Assembly (NCBI GenBank): GCA_964561105.1
Contig: CAZLOH010000007.1
Location: 1-64,000, forward strand
Length of the DNA: 64,000 bases
Source of the DNA: JADLHS01 sp964561105
GTDB lineage: Bacteria > Verrucomicrobiota > Verrucomicrobiia > Limisphaerales > JADLHS01
Direction: 5' to 3'
This document shows positions 55,578-64,000 of this stretch, in pieces. The notes beneath the pieces are model-generated. The model was not told where the DNA came from. It ran no database searches and worked only from the letters and a program-made list of their open reading frames with translations. Position 1 is the stretch's first letter. Every line of letters starts with the position of its first letter. The translations under genes and the position numbers were made by a program.

Positions 55578-56033
55578 ATGAAAACCCTGAGCCTGGCGCT
55601 GGCGGTCGGAGTAATGATTCTATGGCTCGGTCCGGGCTGCGCCTCCAGTGCGCCGGGCAGTTCGAGCCAAGCTTACCTCCAGATCAAGAACCAGTCCACC
55701 GCGGATATCGTGACGGCGACCATCGCGGTGTACACGGCGGCCGGCTACAAGCTGTCCGCTGACCAGCCCGGATTGTTGGTCTTCGAGCGAGTCGCCAGCC
55801 GGAGCGACGCGCTCAAATGGGGCGACTGGATCAACGACGGCATGGTGATGCAAATCAAAGTGCAATTCACCGCGTTGACACCCGAGGACACGCTGCTACA
55901 GGCCGACGTGTACGCGGTGCAGGACCCCAGCGACCCCTTCTACCGCACCGAAAACAAGGCCCGGATGTTGGATCGCCGCCCGTACCAGAAAATGTTGAAC
56001 GAGGTGCGGGACCGATTGGAAAAACCAAAATGA
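55578..56033 (+). CDS. small lipoprotein, YcfL-like or unknown
   Basis: A 151-aa protein with a lipoprotein signal (MKTLSLALAVGVMILWLGPGC). A beta-rich domain (AYLQIKNQSTADIVTATIAVYTAAGYKL; LVFERVASRSDALKWGDW) and a basic helical tail follow. The family is not certain. It starts 19 bases after the DUF4136 gene and overlaps the next gene by 4 bases (ATGA), so the three form one unit. Confidence 0.7.
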   Translation: MKTLSLALAVGVMILWLGPGCASSAPGSSSQAYLQIKNQSTADIVTATIAVYTAAGYKLSADQPGLLVFERVASRSDALKWGDWINDGMVMQIKVQFTALTPEDTLLQADVYAVQDPSDPFYRTENKARMLDRRPYQKMLNEVRDRLEKPK

Positions 56034-57544
56034 AATCGCGCGGGCCGATATTGCTGCTTGCGCATCCCCGCCGTAATCCCTCGCGTTTGGACCTTCCCGC
56101 CGCTCTCAAATCGAGGAACGGGAAATCAAGTTTCGCCCGTCAGTTGCTCCAAGCCCGCTCCGTCTGTTTCCTGGCCCTCGTTCTCTGGCTTTCCATTTGG
56201 GGAATGGGCTGTCGCCTCGTCAAGACGGTCGCGGAGGTGCCGGTTCAAACCATCTCCGCGTTCACCCCGGGAAAATCCAACCAGCCCGCCGCGAACCTGG
56301 CCGACCTGCAGCAGACCTTGATGCGGTACGCTGACAATTATCTCACCCGCATCAGCCTCGGCATTGATCAGCTTAAGCGCGGCACGAACGCCGCCACTCC
56401 CATCGAAGTGCTCCAGTGGAAAATCGGCTTCGCCACCTCCACCCTTTCCATCGCCTCCGGCCCCAACGCCGTGGCGAACACGCTCGACATGACGGTGTTT
56501 GCCACGCTCATTCGGAACATGGTGGAGAATTACTGGATTCCCAACGTGTTTGGCGAATCGGCGCGGCCGCTGTTGACGGCCTGTCAAAATGACGAAAAAG
56601 AAATCTGGCGGATTGCCAACACCATCCTGACCCAGCAGCAAAAGGACGAACTCCGGCAATCCATCGAAACCTGGCAAAAGGCGAATCCACTCCCGGAAAG
56701 CGTGCTGGCCGCCCGCGCCTTGGGGCTGGCGAGTGAGGTAACCAAAGCCACGCGCTCGACTACCACCAAATCCAGTGGTGTGCTGGATCTGCTCCGGATT
56801 GATCCGCTCGCCGGGCTGGATCCAGCCACCCGTGAAATTGCCGAAACCCGATTGTTCGCCGAACGCGCCCTCTTCATTGCCCAGCAAATGCCCACCGTAA
56901 TCCGGTGGCAGGTTGAACTCATGACCCTGACCACCCTGGCGCAGCCCGCCGTGACGCAATTCGTCACCAACACCACGCAGGTTTCGGACGCGGTGAATCG
57001 TCTGGTCACGCTGACGGAACAATTGCCCGGACAAATCGCCACCGAGCGCGAGGCCATCGTCAAGACATTGGAGGCGCAGGAAGCCGGACTCACCGGCCTT
57101 TCTTCCGACGTGCGCCAGACTGTCGTGGCCGGTACACAAATGTCCACCTCGCTCAACACGACCCTGACCACCTTCACCGAATTGATGCGACTCTTTGGCG
57201 TCGGCGATACCAACCAGCCACCGCCCAACCCCAACGCTCCGCCGGCCGCGCCGTTCAACATTCTGGACTATGCCAAAACCGCGGCGCAATTGGAGGTCAC
57301 CGCCAAGGAACTGACCGTGCTGGTCAACACCCTGGATCAAACGCTGGCCTCGACAAATCTGGCAAAACTATCCGCCCAGGTCAGCCCGGTGGTGCAACAG
57401 GCCGAAGTCAGCAGCCGACAAGTGGTGGACTACACCTTCTGGAAAGGACTCCTGCTCGTGGGCTTGGCGCTGGTAGCCGCCCTGCTCTACCGGTTTGCGG
57501 CCACCCGTTGGCTGCCGAACACCGGCAAAAAAAATTCGGAGTAA
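56030..57544 (+). CDS. unrecognised membrane-anchored protein with long coiled-coil regions
   Basis: A 504-aa protein. After about 35 polar residues an N-terminal helix (VCFLALVLWLSIWGMGC) ends in a possible lipobox. A long helical region follows (about 80-400), containing repeated Q/T/L-rich segments (TQVSDAVNRLVTLTEQLPGQIATEREAIVKTL). A proline-rich linker (QPPPNPNAPPAAP) and more coiled coil lead to a C-terminal transmembrane helix (GLLLVGLALVAALLYRFA). It may bridge membranes or organise an envelope complex. Its ATG overlaps the preceding stop. No family was recognised. Confidence 0.75.
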   Translation: MKSRGPILLLAHPRRNPSRLDLPAALKSRNGKSSFARQLLQARSVCFLALVLWLSIWGMGCRLVKTVAEVPVQTISAFTPGKSNQPAANLADLQQTLMRYADNYLTRISLGIDQLKRGTNAATPIEVLQWKIGFATSTLSIASGPNAVANTLDMTVFATLIRNMVENYWIPNVFGESARPLLTACQNDEKEIWRIANTILTQQQKDELRQSIETWQKANPLPESVLAARALGLASEVTKATRSTTTKSSGVLDLLRIDPLAGLDPATREIAETRLFAERALFIAQQMPTVIRWQVELMTLTTLAQPAVTQFVTNTTQVSDAVNRLVTLTEQLPGQIATEREAIVKTLEAQEAGLTGLSSDVRQTVVAGTQMSTSLNTTLTTFTELMRLFGVGDTNQPPPNPNAPPAAPFNILDYAKTAAQLEVTAKELTVLVNTLDQTLASTNLAKLSAQVSPVVQQAEVSSRQVVDYTFWKGLLLVGLALVAALLYRFAATRWLPNTGKKNSE

Positions 57545-57645
57545 ACAATCCTGCGAGGAGGTTCGCAACGATTCCGACACGATGCGGCGGGATTTTTCCT
57601 CACTTCTTAATGCGCTTCATGGTCGGCAGAACCTTTCCCACTTCC

Positions 57646-58881
57646 TCACGCCGCCACCTCGATTTCGCGCGGCCATTGCTGGTAAGCTTCCCAATACGTC
57701 TTCTTGAGCGCGATCTCGTCATCCGTTGCGGCAGGTTGAATGCGTCCATTCACGTCCATGGCACGCGAGACAACCGTGTGTTTTCCCGGCGACACCGCAC
57801 CAAGATCCAGCGAGAAGAAGACCCAGCAGTATTTGGCGCGTGGTGTTGAATCGAGCACCGCCGACCGCCATTCGCCACCATCCACCTGCACCTCCACCTT
57901 CTTAATTTCGGTCCCGTCGCTCCACGCCGCGCCATAAACCCGCAGTGGGATGGCTCCGTGCCGCGTAGGCTGGCGCGTCACCCGGGCCACCACGGATTTC
58001 AGATTCATGCGCCCAACCAATGTCTCGACATAGACAATTTCATCGCCCCGCCGCTCCCCGCGCACCGTGACATAATCACGGCCCATGAAACGGCCCACAT
58101 AGCGCCGGTCGCGCACCTCGATGCGCGTGAGCCATTTGACATTGGCCACGCCGTACCACCCGGGCACGATCAAGCGCAGCGGCGCGCCGTTGCGCCTTTC
58201 CATCGGCGCACCGTCCCGCTCGTAAGCCAGCAGCAAAGGCAGTTTCAACGCGTCCGCCACGGACAAACTCCGACCGAACGGCACTTCCACCGTAAGCTCG
58301 CGATTGGTGCCGGGGCGAAGCGTTTCCTTTTTCCGATCCATTCCGAAGAAGACAATTTCCTTCGCCTTGGGATTCAGCCGGCAGGCTTTCAGCAGCGGCG
58401 CGAGCGGGGTGCCGGTCCACCGGCTGTTATAGATTGCGTCCATGAAACCCTTGGACGAACCGTTGCCGGAACATTCGAGCGTCATCAGTTGATCCTTCCG
58501 CGGGAGCGCCTTTATGTCCGCCATCGTGAGTGTCCGCGGCCGGGCGACCAGACCGGTGATCTCCAGCTTGAAATCTTGCTCGGAAAATTCCGGCACGCCG
58601 TAGTGTTGCACATTGAACGCCTGCTCCTGCGGCGTCAGCCAGTCGGTCAACATCTCCCAATCCAGCCGGTTCTCGCCCGTGCGCGGCGTGTCCAGAAACG
58701 AAACCAGTTCTTCGCCCAGCTGCTCCGCGGGAAAGGCCAGGCTCGACAACGGCCAGCCCGTGGCACACAACGCCAGCGCGCCCAAGCCGCCGCGCAACGC
58801 TTCGCGCCGCGTAAATTGAGCGGGTGACTTCCTGCGCTCTGTTGGTGTACTTGATGACGTTGGTTTCAATGTGTTTTTCAT
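57646..58881 (-). CDS. sulfite-oxidase-family molybdenum oxidoreductase
   Basis: A 411-aa periplasmic enzyme exported by the Tat route: TRREALRGGLGALALCATGW is a twin-arginine signal (residues 24-43). The molybdopterin domain carries the Mo-ligand C137 (LECSGNGSSKGFMD) and the usual GTPLAPLLKACRL and APLRLIVPGWYGVANVKWL. A C-terminal Mo-cofactor dimerisation domain (about 300-400: GTEIKKVEVQVDGGEWRSA) follows. It could oxidise sulfite, but relatives accept other substrates. The electron acceptor is not encoded beside it unless the cupredoxin-like protein upstream serves. Confidence 0.92.
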   Translation of the reverse strand: MKNTLKPTSSSTPTERRKSPAQFTRREALRGGLGALALCATGWPLSSLAFPAEQLGEELVSFLDTPRTGENRLDWEMLTDWLTPQEQAFNVQHYGVPEFSEQDFKLEITGLVARPRTLTMADIKALPRKDQLMTLECSGNGSSKGFMDAIYNSRWTGTPLAPLLKACRLNPKAKEIVFFGMDRKKETLRPGTNRELTVEVPFGRSLSVADALKLPLLLAYERDGAPMERRNGAPLRLIVPGWYGVANVKWLTRIEVRDRRYVGRFMGRDYVTVRGERRGDEIVYVETLVGRMNLKSVVARVTRQPTRHGAIPLRVYGAAWSDGTEIKKVEVQVDGGEWRSAVLDSTPRAKYCWVFFSLDLGAVSPGKHTVVSRAMDVNGRIQPAATDDEIALKKTYWEAYQQWPREIEVAA

Positions 58882-58899
58882 ACGCTGCCCGGGTTTGGC

Positions 58900-59748
58900 T
58901 TATTCGCCTGCGCTCTTACCACCCGCCAGGTTGTCGGGCGAAAGTTCTATCTCCAACGACGAGTTGTGGTTTGGCTCGATGACAACGCGGCGACTCCAGT
59001 TGAGTTTCCCCGCCGGATGGACGACCCGCAAAGTATATTCACCCGCCGGCACGTGCTCGAACCGGAACTTCCCCTCCCGCGCGGTGAGTTGAAACCATGG
59101 ATGATCGAAGACGAAGATCCAGGCCCGCATCCCGCCATGAAACACGCACCCCAGATGGATCGGCTTCCCGATTCCTCCGGCCTTTTGGAACGTGTGCGTA
59201 AAGTCGCCGGCCTGGGCCACGTTCACGTTGAACGGCTCGTCACCGTCCATGGTCATCACATTGTGCAGCGCGGCATCGCTGTTGACGATGCGGACGGAAT
59301 CCCCCGCGCGCAGCACCATCGTCTCGGGCGCGAATTGGTAATTGACCTGGTCCATCGTGCGAGTTTGCGGCACGACCGGCAAGGCATCGTTGGTCACGGT
59401 GATACCTTCCAGCGCCACCACCGCCTCGGCCAGCGCCCCGCCCTTTGCGTTCGCGACGTAGTATCGCGAAAACCTCCACGGCCGTTTCGGATCCGCCTGA
59501 TACCGGACGACGCCTTCAATGCCGCCCGCGTTCCGGGACGACTCGTGCGCCGTTGAGAGTTGGGTGGTGAATTGGCTGGCAATGCCTGGGGGCGCGGCAG
59601 AGACGAGGATCATCCCCGTGGCGAAAACCGCTACCGTCACGACCACTAAGATGCGCGCCTGGCTCAACACCGGATGAATTGATGGTGACTGCTCAGTACT
59701 CGACGGAAGCTTGAGGAGCAAGTTGAATTCACGCAACCAGTCGGTCAA
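58900..59748 (-). CDS. cupredoxin-like protein with carboxypeptidase-regulatory-like domain
   Basis: A 282-aa exported protein: one N-terminal transmembrane helix (about 31-51), then a cupredoxin-type beta barrel with copper ligands likely H (ALHNVMT), C and H (LGCVFHGGMRAW) and the nearby M. A carboxypeptidase-regulatory-like domain follows (FRFEHVPAGEYTLRVVHPAGKL). Relatives are annotated as plastocyanin-like or methylamine utilisation proteins. It ends 18 bases before the sulfite-oxidase-family gene, so it may hand electrons to or from it (inference). Confidence 0.8.
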   Translation of the reverse strand: MTDWLREFNLLLKLPSSTEQSPSIHPVLSQARILVVVTVAVFATGMILVSAAPPGIASQFTTQLSTAHESSRNAGGIEGVVRYQADPKRPWRFSRYYVANAKGGALAEAVVALEGITVTNDALPVVPQTRTMDQVNYQFAPETMVLRAGDSVRIVNSDAALHNVMTMDGDEPFNVNVAQAGDFTHTFQKAGGIGKPIHLGCVFHGGMRAWIFVFDHPWFQLTAREGKFRFEHVPAGEYTLRVVHPAGKLNWSRRVVIEPNHNSSLEIELSPDNLAGGKSAGE

Positions 59749-59769
59749 GCGAGCGTGACCCGTCGAAGT

Positions 59770-60600
59770 CTATCGCGGACAAATCAAACCGATGTCCTCG
59801 CGCTCCACCCAGCCCGTGGTGTTTTCGGTTTGCACGAACACGTAATCACCGCGCCGACGCAGTTGGCGCACCGGCTCGCCCGCGCCGAGGACCGTGATGG
59901 TTTCGGACTCCGCCGTCGGCGATAATCGCAGAGGTGTCTGTTTGCCCAGCACGAAGCCGACGCGCGCACGCGTCAGCACGCCCAATTGCGCCGGCAGGCT
60001 CAGCAAGAAAATGCACAAGCCCAGCGCGGCCAGCACTTGTTGCCCGCCCGTCCGGCGCCAGCGCAGGATGCCCGGCAGCAGGAACATTCCCAAGGCCAGC
60101 CACAATCCGCCCGCTGTGATCCAGCCCCAACTGTTCGTCGGCAGCCAGGTCGAAGCCACCTCATACCACCGCAGGTTTGGCTCGGCCACTCCCGCCATCG
60201 TTCGTCCAAACCGCAGATTGTCCCGGGCGCGCTGGTTAAACGCATCCACCCAAAGCGCCTGCTCCCACGCGAGCAGTGCCGGGCCGGTCCGACCACGCCG
60301 CCACTCCACGATGCCCAGATTCACCAGTGTCCCGGCCGCCGGCGCCGCTGCCGCGGACGCGCGAAATTCCTTCTCTGCTGTGGTGAATTGCCCCGTTTCG
60401 TAAGCCTCGAGTCCATCCCGAAACTGCGATTCCGCCGAGCCTCGGCATTGCGGTAAAGTCCCCAATAGCAAGACCGCCATCGCCACAAACAAGATGGAAT
60501 TTCGCACCCACTTATTCGAGCCGGCGGGCTCGGCTGATTCTGGCAACCGCGTTCCCTCCAGTTGTCGGCCACGAGTCAGAATGGCAAGTGCGCCCTTCAT
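59770..60600 (-). CDS. BatE-like TPR and SH3 protein
   Basis: A 276-aa membrane protein: an N-terminal hydrophobic helix (about 33-48), a TPR-like region (YETGQFTTAEKEFRASAAAAPAAGTLVNLG), two transmembrane helices (about 160-177 and 188-206) and a C-terminal bacterial SH3 domain (LRLSPTAESETITVLGAGEPVR). This matches BatE. The gene overlaps batD by 4 bases. The Bat proteins (batA-E) form a membrane complex associated with aerotolerance or envelope integrity; the mechanism is unclear. Confidence 0.85.
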   Translation of the reverse strand: MKGALAILTRGRQLEGTRLPESAEPAGSNKWVRNSILFVAMAVLLLGTLPQCRGSAESQFRDGLEAYETGQFTTAEKEFRASAAAAPAAGTLVNLGIVEWRRGRTGPALLAWEQALWVDAFNQRARDNLRFGRTMAGVAEPNLRWYEVASTWLPTNSWGWITAGGLWLALGMFLLPGILRWRRTGGQQVLAALGLCIFLLSLPAQLGVLTRARVGFVLGKQTPLRLSPTAESETITVLGAGEPVRQLRRRGDYVFVQTENTTGWVEREDIGLICPR

Positions 60601-62498
60601 AATCGCGCCTCCAGTTTCTGAAGAATTTCGTCCAGTTCGGTGTTCAGCGTGATGAGTTCGTTGTTCCCCGCGTGTGCGGTGGCGAAGCTGGCTTCATCGG
60701 CCGCCGCAAAGAGCCGTCGGATCACCGCCTCGCGTTTGCCCTGCCGTTCTTCAGCGGGAAAAACTTCCAACACATCGGCGCAGACCAGCGCCCGTGGATT
60801 CGCCGGATAATGTGGCGCGCACGCGACGCGCAGGGCGTTGACCCCGCAATCGGTGAAGCCCGCCGCATCGCCGGTGGTCACGGCACGATGCAACCGACGC
60901 TTGAGCCGGCGGAGTTCGCGGCGTGCCCGGCGCTGACGCAGGATTTCCGGATGCCGTTCCAGGTAACGGCGCCGGCGATCCCACCACCAGAGCCCTCCCA
61001 GCGCGACCACCGGCGCAAGTTGCATCGCGATGAACCAACCCTGCGCCTGCAACGGTTCGAGACGGGCAACGGTTTTTCCGCGCGCGGCGACTACTCCGCT
61101 GAGCGCGGGTCGCTTTTCCTCCGGATAACTCCGTCCGAGGTCCGGCCAGGTGACCGCGTTGGTCGCGGCCCCGTCATCGAGCACGGTCAGGGGAACGGAG
61201 GGGATGGTCAGGTCCACGTACGAGCGGCTTTGCGGATTAAAATAGCTGAACGGGATGGCCGGTGTGGCTTTCAATTCGTCGGAGAGCGGGATGAAGGTGT
61301 AGGAAAAAACCGCTCCACCGTTGGGTGATTCGGTCGTCGGAGGTGCGTAACCTTTCAACACGCCGGGAAAACTCTGCCAGCCCCGGACGTGCGGAGGTTC
61401 GGGCGGCACGAGCCGGGCCAGGTTGCCTTCTCCGCGAATGGCCACCCACATTTCCACCAAATCACCAACCTTGACTTGATTCGTGGAGAGATGCGGCGCA
61501 TCGCAACTGAAATCTCCGATCGCGCCCGTGAACCCGGGCAGTTCGCCGCCCGGCGGTAACATCCGCACGTGAATCGTCACCGGCTCGGAATCGAGCAACT
61601 GGAATTCCGGCTTCGGTCGCGGAAGCGCCGTCGGGCCGCTGCCGACCACCAACCCGCCCGCCGCCCAACCGGCGGCGAATCCTTGCGCCGACAACGTCAG
61701 CTCGCCCGCCTTGATCGGCATGACCTGGGTTTCATAAACGTACGTGGGAAGTTTCTTCCCACTCACGACTTCCATCCGGATGGCCTGGCGGACCGTGCTC
61801 TTGTCCACGAAGAGGTCATCCCCATTGATCTGCACCTCACGCAACATCTCGACCGGGCCGGTCGAGGAACTGGGCAGCAACACCCGCACGTTCAGCGCCT
61901 CGCCAACAAACACATTTGTGGCGGACGCTTCGAGCACGATTTCTCGCGCGGTTTGGTCAGTCTCCACCTCCGGCGACACCTCCAGCCCCGCCGCCGGGAT
62001 GACGACCGGCCGGCCATAAACGCCCACCACAAACGCCGGCATCAGGTAAAAACCCGGCTTGGAGACGCGCACCTCGAAATTGATCGCCGTGAGCGGACGT
62101 AGCGCATTGCCGGCGGGTTGAAGGATTTGCCCCTGCGCGCCCAAGCGGAAGGTCAACTCCGGCGGTCCGGGAATTGGATCCGGCAACTGCACCGCCGTGG
62201 AAATGGCGTTGAGCGTAATCCGGAGAATCGCCTTCTGCCCCGGCCGAACGGCCGGCGGATCGAACGATGCGTGCGCCACCACGGGAGAGGTGATGTCAAT
62301 GGACGGCTGTGACAGCATGAGCTGCGCGAACGGATTCGCCTGGTTCGGTGCCGGCACGGGCGTCTGCCCGAAGCACGACGGCCCGACAAACCCAACGAGC
62401 GACACAATCAAACCGATCCAGGTTTCCGTGGCAAACCAACCGGCTGGCCGGGCGATAACACCGCATTTCCGCGTGACCAGTTGTGGAAAAAGTTTCAT
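60597..62498 (-). CDS. BatD-like oxygen-tolerance protein
   Basis: A 633-aa exported protein: a signal helix (about 10-40), then beta-sandwich repeats. Typical BatD strands are RPGQKAILRITLNAIS, PELTFRLGAQGQ, ATNVFVGEALNVRVLL, and VGDLVEMWVAIRGEGNL. A C-terminal transmembrane helix (FIAMQLAPVVALGGLWWW) and a basic cytosolic tail follow. The start at 62498 (MKLFPQLVTRK) leaves 7 bases to the BatB/C stop. It overlaps batE. Confidence 0.88.
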   Translation of the reverse strand: MKLFPQLVTRKCGVIARPAGWFATETWIGLIVSLVGFVGPSCFGQTPVPAPNQANPFAQLMLSQPSIDITSPVVAHASFDPPAVRPGQKAILRITLNAISTAVQLPDPIPGPPELTFRLGAQGQILQPAGNALRPLTAINFEVRVSKPGFYLMPAFVVGVYGRPVVIPAAGLEVSPEVETDQTAREIVLEASATNVFVGEALNVRVLLPSSSTGPVEMLREVQINGDDLFVDKSTVRQAIRMEVVSGKKLPTYVYETQVMPIKAGELTLSAQGFAAGWAAGGLVVGSGPTALPRPKPEFQLLDSEPVTIHVRMLPPGGELPGFTGAIGDFSCDAPHLSTNQVKVGDLVEMWVAIRGEGNLARLVPPEPPHVRGWQSFPGVLKGYAPPTTESPNGGAVFSYTFIPLSDELKATPAIPFSYFNPQSRSYVDLTIPSVPLTVLDDGAATNAVTWPDLGRSYPEEKRPALSGVVAARGKTVARLEPLQAQGWFIAMQLAPVVALGGLWWWDRRRRYLERHPEILRQRRARRELRRLKRRLHRAVTTGDAAGFTDCGVNALRVACAPHYPANPRALVCADVLEVFPAEERQGKREAVIRRLFAAADEASFATAHAGNNELITLNTELDEILQKLEARL

Positions 62499-62505
62499 CG
62501 GTGCC

Positions 62506-64000
62506 TCACCACGTTTTGGTCGGGCGCTGATCTTTCCCGCCTTCCTTTGCCTCACTCAAGCCGCGACTCGACATGGGCAAACGCCTTCCTCCGTTCAAGC
62601 GAAAACCATCGAGCAACCGGCCCGCCTCTTCCGGCGACATTGGCACTTCCCGCTCCTGGCCCTCCGCGCCCTTGGTTTCTTCCTGGCCGCGCAACGACTC
62701 GGGCATCACGTCGTCTTCATCGTCGCCCGGCGCGCCCGGCGGCATGTTTTCCATGGGAATCTGCCCTTTGAGTTGCTGCATCATTTCGCCCAGCATCTGC
62801 GACTGGCTTTTCATCATCTGCCCCATCTGCTGCATTTGCCGCAAGCTGTCCACCAGCTTCGCGATCGCGCGCTCCACCGTCCGGGCATTTTGCACCGCGT
62901 TCGTATCCGCCGGGTTCAACTCCGCCGCGCTCCGAAAATCCCCGAGTGCCCGCCGCCATTTCAGCAGCGCGGCCGAATGGGTCTCCATCGCCTGCCGGAC
63001 GGCTTTCATCGCGCCGCGCAATTCCCGCCGCGCTCCCCGGCCGCGCAGGTACGCCGACACCATCTGTTGCAGCTCTTTTTCCGCCAGCGCGGATTGCGCG
63101 TATTGAATCGCCTGATTTCCGGTGGCCAAGGCTGATTGCGCGCGCGCGGTGGCGCTGCCCGCAGACTCCTTTTTGAGCGCCTCCGCTCCCTGGGCGAATC
63201 GCACCTCACCCACGTTGTAGAGCGCGGCCGGCCGCACGCGTTCATCCTGGGTTGCCAGCGCCGATTGAAACAACAATTCCGCTTCCGTCAATTTGCCGGC
63301 GGCCAGTTGGCGCGTTCCCACATTGTAGAATTCTCGCGCCGTCTCCGGCGGTGGACCTGGGTTCACCGCGACCACGTTGTTCGTGCCGGCCAGTTCGTTC
63401 GTCGCCCCGCCGGCCATTGGCAGCGTCCACAGACTCGCCAGAACAACCAGCGAAATCGCGGATGCCTGCGGCGCGGCGATAATCGCTGATGGCACACGTG
63501 GCCGACGACGCGTGCCGATCAAACGCTCCAGTGAAATCAAGATCAGCGCCAGCGCCACCGGATAATGGAACCGCTCAACGCCATGCCGTCGCGCTCGGTT
63601 CTCCCGCGCCACCGCGTCGAGTTCGGCCATGACCGGTTTAATTCGAGCCAGCCCATCTCCGCGTGGGCCGAGGGGAAAATATTTTCCGCCGGTCTCCTCC
63701 GCAATGGCTCGAAGCGTTGCTTCGTCCAACCGGCTGCGCACCACCTCGCCCTTGGCATCGCGCAACAACGTCGTTTGTCCCGCCGCATTTCGTATCTGGA
63801 TATCCGCCCCCGCCGGCGAGCCTACGCCAATGGTGAACACCACGACGCCGTTCGTCGCGAGCGATTTTGCGGTTTGCACGCCGTCCTTTTCCAGGTCTTC
63901 GCCATCCGTCACCAGCACCACGAGCTTGCGGCGGCTTTGCTTTTCCATCGCGAGATTCGCTTCCTTCAATGCCCGGCCAATATCCGTGCCGGGAACGGGA
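62506..64000 (-). CDS. BatB/BatC fusion: von Willebrand factor A plus TPR, cut by window edge
   Basis: The frame is open to the window edge and codes PVPGTDIGRALKEANLAMEK before the first apparent start, so the gene continues beyond 64000. Visible parts: the C-terminal half of a VWA domain (LVVLVTDGEDLEKDG; VFTIGVGSPAGADI; IAEETGGKYFP), a transmembrane helix (FHYPVALALILISLERLI) and another (SLVVLASLWTLPMAGG). TPR repeats (FYNVGTRQLAAGKLTEAE and others), a Q/M-rich coiled coil (QMQQMGQMMKSQSQMLGEMMQ) and an acidic tail complete it. This combines BatB and BatC. It is followed 7 bases later by batD. Confidence 0.88.
   Translation of the reverse strand, partial: PVPGTDIGRALKEANLAMEKQSRRKLVVLVTDGEDLEKDGVQTAKSLATNGVVVFTIGVGSPAGADIQIRNAAGQTTLLRDAKGEVVRSRLDEATLRAIAEETGGKYFPLGPRGDGLARIKPVMAELDAVARENRARRHGVERFHYPVALALILISLERLIGTRRRPRVPSAIIAAPQASAISLVVLASLWTLPMAGGATNELAGTNNVVAVNPGPPPETAREFYNVGTRQLAAGKLTEAELLFQSALATQDERVRPAALYNVGEVRFAQGAEALKKESAGSATARAQSALATGNQAIQYAQSALAEKELQQMVSAYLRGRGARRELRGAMKAVRQAMETHSAALLKWRRALGDFRSAAELNPADTNAVQNARTVERAIAKLVDSLRQMQQMGQMMKSQSQMLGEMMQQLKGQIPMENMPPGAPGDDEDDVMPESLRGQEETKGAEGQEREVPMSPEEAGRLLDGFRLNGGRRLPMSSRGLSEAKEGGKDQRPTKTW

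Overview
The window is GC-rich, densely coded chromosomal DNA, most likely from a Verrucomicrobiota member (Limisphaerales/Pedosphaerales-like). The assignment rests on gene-family style: an ECF sigma factor fused to a membrane and coiled-coil extension, a giant CotH/lamin-tail protein, and intergenic spaces filled with short palindromic elements. No rRNA or 16S is present and no tRNA or CRISPR array was seen, so the taxonomy is inference.

Left part (1-13.9 kb). A minus-strand denitrification operon encodes an AniA-like nitrite reductase with a C-terminal cytochrome c domain (nirK), a degenerate FGE/SUMF1-like protein, a SCO copper chaperone, a DUF2249 protein and a Crp/Fnr regulator. Upstream lies a nuoABC block with no nuoD after it. 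Then come a YcxB-like membrane protein, a 1.1-kb repeat graveyard with a transposase remnant, an M3 oligopeptidase, a TMEM14 protein, a 59-aa CPXCG protein, transaldolase, three small zinc-ribbon/membrane genes and maf.

Centre-left (13.9-24.7 kb). A plus-strand chemosensory operon has the order and domain content of the Pseudomonas wsp system: MCP, CheW, CheR-TPR, CheW (WspD-like), CheA-REC and CheB. Its last gene is not a WspR diguanylate cyclase. A WspR-like receiver and helical stalk are instead joined to a histidine kinase, two more receivers and an HPt domain, so the output appears to be a phosphorelay rather than direct c-di-GMP synthesis. This is the most interesting system in the window.

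Centre (24.7-42.7 kb). The genes are LD-carboxypeptidase, a VTC polyphosphate-polymerase/DUF4956/HlyD operon convergent with a 2090-aa CotH/lamin-tail secreted protein, recQ, signal peptidase I, a frameshifted membrane-anchored gene, a DUF6498 protein, an iron-type alcohol dehydrogenase and a small ABM-fold monooxygenase.

Right part (42.6-64 kb). Accessory two-gene modules sit between housekeeping genes. They are a PIN toxin/antitoxin pair, an AbiEii-like nucleotidyltransferase with an 85-aa partner, and a small helical protein with a frameshifted DUF6036-like nucleotidyltransferase. Two of these modules are flanked by a second, partial copy of the end of the neighbouring gene (ABM 5' end; aspS 3' end), which suggests how they arrived. 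Other genes are ggt-gltS, a DapB-like dehydrogenase, the sigma factor fusion, aspS, three envelope genes, a sulfite-oxidase-family enzyme with a cupredoxin-like protein, and a bat operon (BatB/C, BatD, BatE) that runs off the window end.
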